From Rhodoferax sp. (GTDB lineage: Bacteria > Pseudomonadota > Gammaproteobacteria > Burkholderiales > Burkholderiaceae_C), in the NCBI RefSeq assembly GCF_023701345.1, contig NZ_JAMPXE010000006.1, forward strand, positions 1-46,212: DNA of 46,212 bases, in the 5' to 3' direction. Positions within the stretch are counted from its first letter, which is position 1. Each line of letters starts with the position of its first letter. This document shows positions 40,062-46,212 of the stretch, piece by piece. The translations under genes were made by a program, and so were the position numbers. The notes beneath the pieces were generated by a model. It did no database searches and was not told the DNA's origin. It saw only the letters and a list, made by a program, of their open reading frames with translations.

Positions 40062-41246
40062 ATGAGCCCACTTCTCTTGACGCTGGTGCCCATGCTGCTG
40101 CTACAGGCGACAGTGGCATTGGGTCTTTTTTCACTGGCGACCCTGGCGCCAGCCTTGCAAATTTCGGTGCCGGAGCTGGGCTGGCTCAACATGTTTCTGT
40201 TTGGCGTGGGGGCCTTGATCGCTTTTCAGGCCGGGCGCTTGCTGCGTTGGCTGGGCCCCTGGCCGGTTGCCATCTTGTGCGCGGTATCGGTTGCACTGGG
40301 CATGGCCTGCCTGGCGCTGTGGGGTCGGCCGGCCATATGGTTTGCGGCATTTTTTTTTGGTCTTGCCTTTGGCCCCGAAACACCGGCCAGCACAGCCTTG
40401 CTGGCAGCCGTTACGCCAGCCGCTCGGCGTCCACTCGTGTTCTCGGTGCGCCAGACTGGCAACCAGATCGGAGCCATTGGCGGGTCGCTGACTTTGCCGC
40501 TGCTGCTGGCGCTGGATGCCCGGCTGCCATTCATTCTGGTGGCCGTCATCAGTCTTTCCCTGGCGCTGTGGTGCGCCTGGCTGGCGCGCAAACCCGGCCT
40601 GCGCCATGTCGCCATACACGCCAGCTCCGTGCCAAAGCGGCCGAAACTGCCGCTCCAGAAACGTGCGTGGGCGCTGGGCACCATGCCACTGCGTTGGTTG
40701 GCCTTGGCCGCGTTTTTATTCTCGGCCACGCAGATGAGTCTGAATGTTTTTCTGCTGAGTCACGCCGTCTGGACTTGGGGCATGGCCCTGCCGCAAGCTG
40801 CCGCCTGGGTCGCCCTGCTGCAACTCGGTGGGCTCATTGGACGATTGGCTTGGGGTTGGCTGGCGCAGCACTTCGCCAGTGCGTCACGCCTGCTGGGCGC
40901 CATTGGGCTGCTTGCGGCGTCGACGGGTCTGCTGCTGATGCTGTCGCCCCTGAGCCTGGGGGGATGGGTCTTTGGCACCTTGCTGCTCGTGCTGGGGTTT
41001 GCCGCCAGTGGCTGGAACGGCGTGCTGGTGGCTGAGGTCACTCGGCTGGCCGGCAGCCACCAGGCCGGTGAGCTGACCGGGCGGGTGCTGGGCTACGGCT
41101 ACCTCGGACTGGCCTTTGCACCTGGCGCTTTTGCCTGGGCCGCCGGGCTGACGGATACACGCATAGGGTTCGTCTGCCTGTTCCTGGCCACGGGTTTGGC
41201 CGCTTGTGGTCTGATTGCAGCCCAGCCTGGCAGGACTGTCAACTGA
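40062..41246 (+). CDS. Major facilitator superfamily transporter
   Basis: A 394-residue membrane protein with about 12 predicted helices (first TLVPMLLLQATVALGLFSLATLAPAL). The MFS loop motif between helices 2 and 3 is weak; GRLLRWLG fits its place. GPETPASTALLAAVTPAARRPLVFSVRQTGNQIGAIGG is a typical helix 4-5 region, and LGGLIGRLAWGWLAQHFASASRLLG that of helices 8-9. Substrate is unknown. An AGGTG site precedes the ATG at 40062; the frame runs 15 codons further up into poorly conserved sequence. Its start faces the divergent uraH, and its stop is 47 bp from the convergent racemase-like gene. Confidence 0.85.
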   Translation: MSPLLLTLVPMLLLQATVALGLFSLATLAPALQISVPELGWLNMFLFGVGALIAFQAGRLLRWLGPWPVAILCAVSVALGMACLALWGRPAIWFAAFFFGLAFGPETPASTALLAAVTPAARRPLVFSVRQTGNQIGAIGGSLTLPLLLALDARLPFILVAVISLSLALWCAWLARKPGLRHVAIHASSVPKRPKLPLQKRAWALGTMPLRWLALAAFLFSATQMSLNVFLLSHAVWTWGMALPQAAAWVALLQLGGLIGRLAWGWLAQHFASASRLLGAIGLLAASTGLLLMLSPLSLGGWVFGTLLLVLGFAASGWNGVLVAEVTRLAGSHQAGELTGRVLGYGYLGLAFAPGAFAWAAGLTDTRIGFVCLFLATGLAACGLIAAQPGRTVN

Positions 41247-41293
41247 TTGGGTAGGGCATGAGGCCGGGTTTTCCGGATTCGCTTTTAAGCCGA

Positions 41294-42031
41294 TCAACGC
41301 AAACCCAAGTGAGTCAACGCCGCCGACAGATTGACCCAAGGCACATCAAAACCGGGCTGCTGGCGTTGTGGCGGCGGCGTGTGACCACGCAGCGCCCAGT
41401 GCGCCCCGGTAGTGACACTGTCGACAATTGGCACATTCACAAACGGCTGGATATCTGCAGCCATTCCGGCCAGTCCGGCACCACCCAGAATCACCGTCCG
41501 CACTCCCAACTGGCGCGCCGCGTCCTGACAGGCCTTGGCCAGCAATTTGCGCGCTGCTGCCGGGTCGGCTGCGAGCTGGGCGCCGGTCGGTGCCACGGTG
41601 TGAATGCCCGCCAGGGCTTGCGCATGGCCCAGCGACTGCGCCAATCTTTGCAAGATCGGCGCCCAGCGCTCGCCGCCGGTGACGATGACAAAGCGGCCAT
41701 GGCGCGCCGCTTCAATGAAAGCGGCTTCGGCCAAACCGGTGATCGGCACCGGGCTGCTTTCGCGCAAAGCCATCAAACCGGGGTCTCCAAAACAGCCAAT
41801 CAACACCGCATCCGGCGCAGCTGGGGCATCGGCCAAAGCAGCCGCCCAGGCGTCCAACGTGGCATGGGCTGCAATGGCATAACTGGCTTCATCTGAAATG
41901 TAGGGCGCCCCAAAACGGGCAGTGACGGAACGCACACATACATGGGAGCCCGCGGCGAGTTGCACATGCTGTTGCAGCAAGGCCGTCACATTGGGTGAGG
42001 TATTGGGGTTGATGACGAGCAATTGGCGCAT
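41294..42031 (-). CDS. Asp/Glu/hydantoin racemase-like protein 3 (allantoin racemase-like)
   Basis: A 245-residue protein beginning MRQLLVINPNTSPNVTALLQ. It keeps the first catalytic block AVLIGCFGDPGLMALRE with Cys80, and has VPITGLAEAAFIEA. In the second block, VILGGAGLAGMAADI, the expected cysteine (GCAG) is Gly. This is closer to real hydantoin/allantoin racemases than the other two here, but still has only one catalytic cysteine, so two-base racemisation is doubtful. It lies beside uraH and an MFS gene. A role in allantoin or hydantoin metabolism is suggested by context only. Confidence 0.8.
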   Translation of the reverse strand: MRQLLVINPNTSPNVTALLQQHVQLAAGSHVCVRSVTARFGAPYISDEASYAIAAHATLDAWAAALADAPAAPDAVLIGCFGDPGLMALRESSPVPITGLAEAAFIEAARHGRFVIVTGGERWAPILQRLAQSLGHAQALAGIHTVAPTGAQLAADPAAARKLLAKACQDAARQLGVRTVILGGAGLAGMAADIQPFVNVPIVDSVTTGAHWALRGHTPPPQRQQPGFDVPWVNLSAALTHLGLR

Positions 42032-42702
42032 GAGGTATAGGTCAAAAAGTCGTTGGCGAAACGGTTATTGAGAGCAGCGGCGCTAAAGCCAGTGCAATCG
42101 CATCCGATGATATGACCATGGTGACTGTACCCAACGAAAATATCGACGATGTGGTCACGGTAGCGGTCAGACCCTGAAATTACAACGGCAGAGTGTTCAA
42201 ATCACCTATCGCTAGCGTGGTGCGGAAAATTGCGCCCCAACTCACAGTAAAACCGGACATGCCGATGCTTGCCACTGTGGGAGCAATCAGTTCACCCTTA
42301 TTACGGGGGGCATCATGATGCGAAATCAACGGCTGCTATCCGGCTGGCAAGTCGGTGCTCAGACGGATCAGCATCAGCGCGTTGCTAAATGCCACGAACG
42401 GCTTTTGATTGGAGTTGAATCGGGTAATCGGAAAGCTGCCTGTCGTGATCGGCTCCTATGGGTCTATTGCGGTAGTAGAAACGCAGGCTTCAGTGTTCAG
42501 TCTTTTTCTCGTCAGAAATCATTGTCGAGAATAATTCCAGAGCGCGACAATCTCGGCGGGTACTTGACGTGCCTGATGACAGGGTGATCGCAGTGGGTCT
42601 TGAAAGAGTAGCCAGAATTAGCAGCTACAGCACCAATCCAGCAGACGCGTGCAATGCTGACAGGCTGATAGCGTTGAAGTCGCTCAAACTTGAGCACATC
42701 TT
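42032..42702. other. 671-bp region without a recognisable gene
   Basis: The only open frames here are short (the longest about 90 residues at 42315-42587) and match nothing I know; codon use and lower GC suggest decayed or intergenic DNA. It separates the catabolic region from the trxC end of the housekeeping block. No insertion-sequence end, tRNA or repeat array was found in it. Confidence 0.6.
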
Positions 42703-43146
42703 TCAAGTACGTGGCAAATGCTGCTGTGTCCAGCGCACAATGTCGGTCGTGCCCATGGCGCCGGCCTGGCGCGCCACCTCCCGGCCACCGACAAACAAGG
42801 CCAGCGTGGGAATGCTGCGGATGTTGAAACGCGCGCCCAGGTTTGGCTCGGCTTCGGTGTTCACCTTGGCCAGCCGCACCGCAGGCTCCAACTGGGCGGC
42901 GGCCTGCTCGAAGGCGGGCGCCATCTGGCGGCACGGGCCGCACCAGGGCGCCCAAAAATCAACCAGCACCGGGATCTGGTTGCGCTGGATGTGGCGCGCA
43001 AAATCGGCTTCGTCAAGCATCACCGGATGGGCCGTAAACAGCGGTTTGTGGCAACTGCCGCAGTCTGGCGCATTGCCCAAATTGGTTCGGCTGACGCGGT
43101 TGGTGGTGTGGCAATGTGGGCAGACAAGGTGCAGGGAATCGGTCAT
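42703..43146 (-). CDS. trxC: Thioredoxin 2 with N-terminal zinc finger
   Basis: TrxC reduces protein disulfides in the cytoplasm, often during oxidative stress. The 147-residue protein has the zinc ligands Cys9, Cys12, Cys29 and Cys32 (CPHC and CGSC) and the active site WCGPC (Cys69, Cys72). The thioredoxin core continues with VNTEAEPNLGARFNIRSIPTLALFVGG, where the cis-proline is IPT. It is last of three genes on this strand after MidA-like and DUF2905. Confidence 0.95.
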   Translation of the reverse strand: MTDSLHLVCPHCHTTNRVSRTNLGNAPDCGSCHKPLFTAHPVMLDEADFARHIQRNQIPVLVDFWAPWCGPCRQMAPAFEQAAAQLEPAVRLAKVNTEAEPNLGARFNIRSIPTLALFVGGREVARQAGAMGTTDIVRWTQQHLPRT

Positions 43147-43204
43147 GGCAAATCCTTTCAGGTCCTGTAAATGGATGCGCCTGGCATGAAGTCAAGCGCT
43201 TGAC

Positions 43205-43399
43205 TCAAAGGAATCTGGCGATGGCGGCAGCCACCATACTCAAGATGATCGTTGTGGTCAGCGGAATAAAGAACTCCTTGCCAAAAACTTTGAAACGGAA
43301 ATCACCCGGCAATTTGCCAAAGCCCAGGCGCTGCAGCCAGGGCGTGACGCTGTTGATCAACACCAGCACCAAAAAAACAACGATGAGCCAGCGGAACAT
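43205..43399 (-). CDS. DUF2905 small membrane protein
   Basis: A 64-residue protein with two hydrophobic segments (WLIVVFLVLVLINSVTPWL and FFIPLTTTIILSMVAAAI). The signature LGFGKLPGDFRFKVFGKEFFIPLTTTI is that of the DUF2905 family, whose function is unknown. It starts 14 bp after the MidA-like gene and lies 58 bp before trxC, so it is probably co-transcribed with both. Confidence 0.85.
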   Translation of the reverse strand: MFRWLIVVFLVLVLINSVTPWLQRLGFGKLPGDFRFKVFGKEFFIPLTTTIILSMVAAAIARFL

Positions 43400-43413
43400 A
43401 GGTTGGGCCTTGC

Positions 43414-44556
43414 TTAAAGGGTGTGCGTTTTGTCGCCCTGATCGAACCCCAGCGCCTGCCAGGGTTCGCCCTTGTAAAAACCGATCACCTTGAAGAGCTC
43501 GCCCATTTCATGCTCCATGATCAGTTTTTGCGCCATCACCCTGGTTGCCAGGTCGGCGGCTTCCATTTGTTTGAGCAGGCCGCAGTTCATCAAAAAACGG
43601 CCCTGGTTGCAATAACCGAGCACGCCCAGACCGGCGTCGATGCCGGCCAGTGCAATGCCGGTAAAGTTGACATGGGCCGTGATGTCCTTCTGGCCGACAC
43701 GGGCCAATGGGTCGTCGTCCATCTGGTGCGCCTGGTGGCACATTACCGTGCCCATATGGCGTTGCGGGTGGTAGTACTCGGCCTCCGGAAAGCCGTAGTC
43801 GATCAAAAACACGGCACCGCGCGAGAGCCTGGACGCCAGCGTGCGCACAAAGGACTCCCCCTGCGGGTGGATTTCGGTCAGGTAATCCTGGGGGCCATCA
43901 ATTGCCAGTGGTGGGCGCAGCGCCGTAGGGCGGTCGGCCCAGGCAAAAGTGGGTGTGCCATCCGTGCCAACAGCGCCCTGCACCACGCCGCGCTCATGCC
44001 ATTCGCCACCCACCCGTGCCAGCAATTTGACCGGCATGGCGTCGAGCACCTCGTTGCCCAGCACCACGCCCTGCATCTCGTCGGGCAGGGCATCGACCCA
44101 GCGCACTTGTTCAACAAAGGCAGCCAAAGTGGCCTGCTGGCGGGCGCGCAAACTGCTTGAAATGTCGACGATGGTGTAGCGCGGCAGAGGCTTGCCCTGC
44201 GTCTGCAGGGCTTGCAGGATCTGCAATGCCAGCGCGCCCGAGCCGGCGCCAAATTCCCAGACTTCCTGCGTTCCCGTCACCGCAAGCGCCTGCGCCACCT
44301 GTTGCGCCAGCGTCCAGCCAAACAGCGGCGTGATCTCGGGCGACGTGACAAAGTCGCTGCCGGCCATGCGCGCACCGTCCTGCACGGTGTAGGGCAGGGT
44401 GCCAAATTTGGTGCTGCCGTGGGCGTAGTAACCCAGGCCGGGGGTGTACAGGGCCCGGTCCATGAAGACATCGAAGCCAATCCAGCCACCGGCCTCAAGA
44501 ATTGTCCGGCTAATGTGGCTGGCGAGCGCGCTCGTTAAACTGTGGGGTGTTGTCAT
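43414..44556 (-). CDS. SAM-dependent methyltransferase, MidA/COG1565 type
   Basis: A 380-residue class I methyltransferase of the MidA (NDUFAF7-like) group. Family stretches are GWIGFDVFMDRALYTPGLGYYA, GSDFVTSPEITPLFGWTLAQQ and the SAM-binding VWEFGAGSGALALQIL (about residue 100). GVVLGNEVLDAMPVKLL and FLIDYGFPEAEYYHPQRHMGTVMCH follow. In mitochondria the family methylates an arginine of a complex I subunit; the bacterial role is not settled. The gene starts 19 bp from the divergent folM-like gene. Confidence 0.88.
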   Translation of the reverse strand: MTTPHSLTSALASHISRTILEAGGWIGFDVFMDRALYTPGLGYYAHGSTKFGTLPYTVQDGARMAGSDFVTSPEITPLFGWTLAQQVAQALAVTGTQEVWEFGAGSGALALQILQALQTQGKPLPRYTIVDISSSLRARQQATLAAFVEQVRWVDALPDEMQGVVLGNEVLDAMPVKLLARVGGEWHERGVVQGAVGTDGTPTFAWADRPTALRPPLAIDGPQDYLTEIHPQGESFVRTLASRLSRGAVFLIDYGFPEAEYYHPQRHMGTVMCHQAHQMDDDPLARVGQKDITAHVNFTGIALAGIDAGLGVLGYCNQGRFLMNCGLLKQMEAADLATRVMAQKLIMEHEMGELFKVIGFYKGEPWQALGFDQGDKTHTL

Positions 44557-44575
44557 AACCTGGAATTGTCCCCGA

Positions 44576-45370
44576 ATGTCTCACCCCGTTGCGTCACCAT
44601 CCACTGCCGCACCCGCGCAGCGCACCGTTTTGGTGACCGGCGCGGCGAAACGGCTGGGCCGCGAGATCGCTCTCACCCTGGCCCGCGCCGGCTGGCGCGT
44701 GGCCGTGCATTACCGCGATTCGGTGGAGGAAGCGCGAAAAACCGTTGCTGACTGCAGCAAGTTGTCCGGGGCCAGCGCCTCTTTTCGCGCCAACCTGGCC
44801 AATGAGACGGCAGTGCGCAACCTGCTGCCCAGTGTTCTGGAAAAGCTGGGCCAGGTTGACGCCATTGTCAACAGTGCGTCCACTTTTGAGCACGACACGC
44901 CCGAAACCTTCAGTTTTGCCGCCATGGAAAAACACATGCGCGCCAACGCCGGGGCGGCCATTCTGCTGAGCCAGGCACTGCACGCGCATCTGTTGACCCG
45001 TGCCGGGGCTTCTGGGGCGGTGGTGAATCTGCTGGACCAGAAATTGTGGAACCCCAATCCGGACTTCATCAGCTACACGCTGTCCAAGGCCGCGCTGGAG
45101 TCTGCCAACACCATGCTGGCGCTGGCGCTGGCACCGCATGTGCGGGTGGTGGGTGTGGCGCCGGGCCTGACGCTCACGAGCCAGATGCAGACGCCGGAAA
45201 AACTCGATGCACTGCACAGGCTGTCGCCCCTGGGCCGCGCTTCGACGGCTTCGGATGTGGCGGCCACGGTGGCGTTTGCGCTTGAAAACCAGTCCATCAC
45301 CGGCACCACCTTGCTGGTCGATGGCGGCCAGCACCTGATGAAGCCTGCGCGCAATGTCGCGTTGCCGTAA
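44576..45370 (+). CDS. Short-chain dehydrogenase, pteridine/dihydromonapterin reductase-like (FolM type)
   Basis: NADPH-dependent SDR enzyme of 264 residues. The cofactor motif is TGAAKRLGREIAL (the TGxxxRxG form seen in PTR1 and FolM), the NNAG-type segment reads VNSAST, and the catalytic Tyr167-x3-Lys171 is in SYTLSKAAL. NLLDQKLWNPNPDFISYTLSK is characteristic of the pteridine-reductase-like branch. It is followed 37 bp later by folB, so a role in reducing dihydropteridines is likely. The start ATG 44576 is chosen because the upstream frame overlaps the divergent gene. Confidence 0.85.
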   Translation: MSHPVASPSTAAPAQRTVLVTGAAKRLGREIALTLARAGWRVAVHYRDSVEEARKTVADCSKLSGASASFRANLANETAVRNLLPSVLEKLGQVDAIVNSASTFEHDTPETFSFAAMEKHMRANAGAAILLSQALHAHLLTRAGASGAVVNLLDQKLWNPNPDFISYTLSKAALESANTMLALALAPHVRVVGVAPGLTLTSQMQTPEKLDALHRLSPLGRASTASDVAATVAFALENQSITGTTLLVDGGQHLMKPARNVALP

Positions 45371-45407
45371 GGTCCGGCTGCATTCCCATGTACCCATTTC
45401 TTACACC

Positions 45408-45803
45408 ATGACCTACTACACCAGCAGCCATACCCTGGGCCAGCAAATCCTGACGCTCACCGGCCTGCGTTTTGATGCCAATCTGGGCATTCTTGAAACC
45501 GAGAAAAGCGCCCCGCAACCGATCCAGGTGGATGCCGAACTGAGCCTGGGGCTGCAAGCGCTGCTGCCGGCTGACGACGACATCACGCATGTGCTGGACT
45601 ACCGCAAGGTGCGCAAAATCATCATTGACGAATGCACCGCCGAGCATGTCAACCTGTTGGAGACGCTGATTGGCAAGCTGGCCAACCGGCTCATGCAGTT
45701 GCCGGGTGTGAAGGGCGTGCGCGTCAAGATCGCCAAGCTCGAAATTTTTGCCGACTGCGAAGTGGCCATTCGCATTGAAACCGGCCAGTGGAACAAGGAT
45801 TGA
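45408..45803 (+). CDS. folB: Dihydroneopterin aldolase
   Basis: Acts in folate synthesis, cleaving 7,8-dihydroneopterin to 6-hydroxymethyl-dihydropterin and glycolaldehyde. The 131-residue protein has [31 protein letters not shown], the block [16 protein letters not shown], and [21 protein letters not shown], with the catalytic Glu in VNLLETL and the Lys in VKIAKLEIF. Length is normal (about 120-130). It lies between folM-like and ttcA in a head-to-tail row. Confidence 0.93.
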   Translation: MTYYTSSHTLGQQILTLTGLRFDANLGILETEKSAPQPIQVDAELSLGLQALLPADDDITHVLDYRKVRKIIIDECTAEHVNLLETLIGKLANRLMQLPGVKGVRVKIAKLEIFADCEVAIRIETGQWNKD

Positions 45804-45807
45804 AGCC

Positions 45808-46212
45808 ATGAATGCAATTTGGACCGATAACGAGCCTGTCAGACTGAAGTCTGACCCACAGGTGCCAGGCAGCCCTGAGAAGGTGCAGCAGCCCAAGATC
45901 GAGCGCGAAATCCATAAACTCGAAAAGCGCCTGTGCCGCCAGGTCGGCCAGGCCATCATCGACTTCAACATGATCGAGGAGGGCGACCGGGTGATGGTCT
46001 GTGTGAGCGGTGGCAAGGACAGCTACGGGCTGCTCGACATTTTGCTTAAATTACAAAAGCGCGCGCCGATCAGCTTCGAGATCATCGCCGTCAACCTCGA
46101 CCAGAAACAGCCGGGCTTTCCGGCGCATATCCTGCCCGAGTACCTGGCCAAACTCGGCATCGAATACCACATCGAGACCCAGGACACCTACAGCATCGTC
46201 AAGAAAGTGGTG
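45808..46212 (+). CDS. ttcA: tRNA 2-thiocytidine biosynthesis protein, N-terminal part
   Basis: TtcA thiolates cytidine-32 of certain tRNAs using an iron-sulfur cluster and ATP. The first 135 residues are present, with [35 protein letters not shown] and the PP-loop SGGKDS (Ser67-Ser72), followed by [24 protein letters not shown]. The cluster-binding CxxC pairs lie beyond the window edge, where the gene is cut. It begins 4 bp after the folB stop. Confidence 0.93.
   Translation, partial: MNAIWTDNEPVRLKSDPQVPGSPEKVQQPKIEREIHKLEKRLCRQVGQAIIDFNMIEEGDRVMVCVSGGKDSYGLLDILLKLQKRAPISFEIIAVNLDQKQPGFPAHILPEYLAKLGIEYHIETQDTYSIVKKVV

Noticed and set aside
42100-42170. Mechanosensitive-channel-like fragment TVPNENIDDVVTVAV
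   Set aside because: The stretch is too short and is followed by a stop; resemblance is only a few residues.
42315-42587. 90-residue open frame MMRNQRLLSGW
   Set aside because: No homology recognised, no ribosome site, and codon use unlike neighbours.

Overview
The window reads as chromosomal DNA of a GC-rich betaproteobacterium, most likely family Comamonadaceae (Rhodoferax/Polaromonas-like). This rests on gene content and protein style: TctE-type sensor kinase beside cca, many TRAP and ABC uptake systems, and the folM-folB-ttcA block divergent from a MidA-type gene. No marker gene allows a firmer placement. All assignments come from reading motifs by eye; no database search was run.

Layout. 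(1) 1-9.7 kb is mostly housekeeping: the start of queA, 5-formyl-THF cyclo-ligase, a Slt-type lytic transglycosylase, a GST-like protein, cca, an OmpR/TctE-type two-component pair and a PAS-GGDEF-EAL protein. (2) 9.7-20.5 kb is a sugar block: a glucose/mannose-type ABC transporter, a gntK-dctQ-dctM-dctP operon (probably gluconate uptake and phosphorylation) facing a LacI-family regulator across two identical 14-bp palindromes, then a ROK sugar kinase and a stand-alone mannose-6-phosphate-isomerase-type cupin. (3) 20.5-23.8 kb is a scar region: an IS91-type transposase remnant, an FAD disulfide oxidoreductase convergent with a double-CDGSH protein, a possible IS21-type end and about 740 bp with no gene.

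(4) 23.8-34 kb is the most unusual part. Two divergent operons share one 340-bp control region. The minus operon encodes an FCD-type GntR regulator, a hydantoin-racemase-like protein, a PuuE-like deacetylase/allantoinase, a hydantoinase/dihydropyrimidinase and a second racemase-like protein. The plus operon encodes a TRAP transporter, an arylmalonate-decarboxylase/maleate-isomerase-like protein and a deaminase-type amidohydrolase. Together they look like uptake and stepwise opening of a cyclic ureide, imide or N-heterocyclic compound. (5) 34-42 kb continues the theme: an amidase divergent from a polyamine-type ABC transporter, 5-hydroxyisourate hydrolase, an MFS transporter and a third racemase-like protein. 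The three racemase-like proteins lack one or both catalytic cysteines of true hydantoin racemases, so their chemistry is open. (6) 42.7-46.2 kb returns to housekeeping: trxC, a DUF2905 protein and a MidA-type methyltransferase on the minus strand; folM-like, folB and the start of ttcA on the plus strand.

Control elements seen include two nested hairpin repeats between the sugar-binding-protein gene and its permease genes, several candidate operators, and a hairpin shared by two convergent stop codons.
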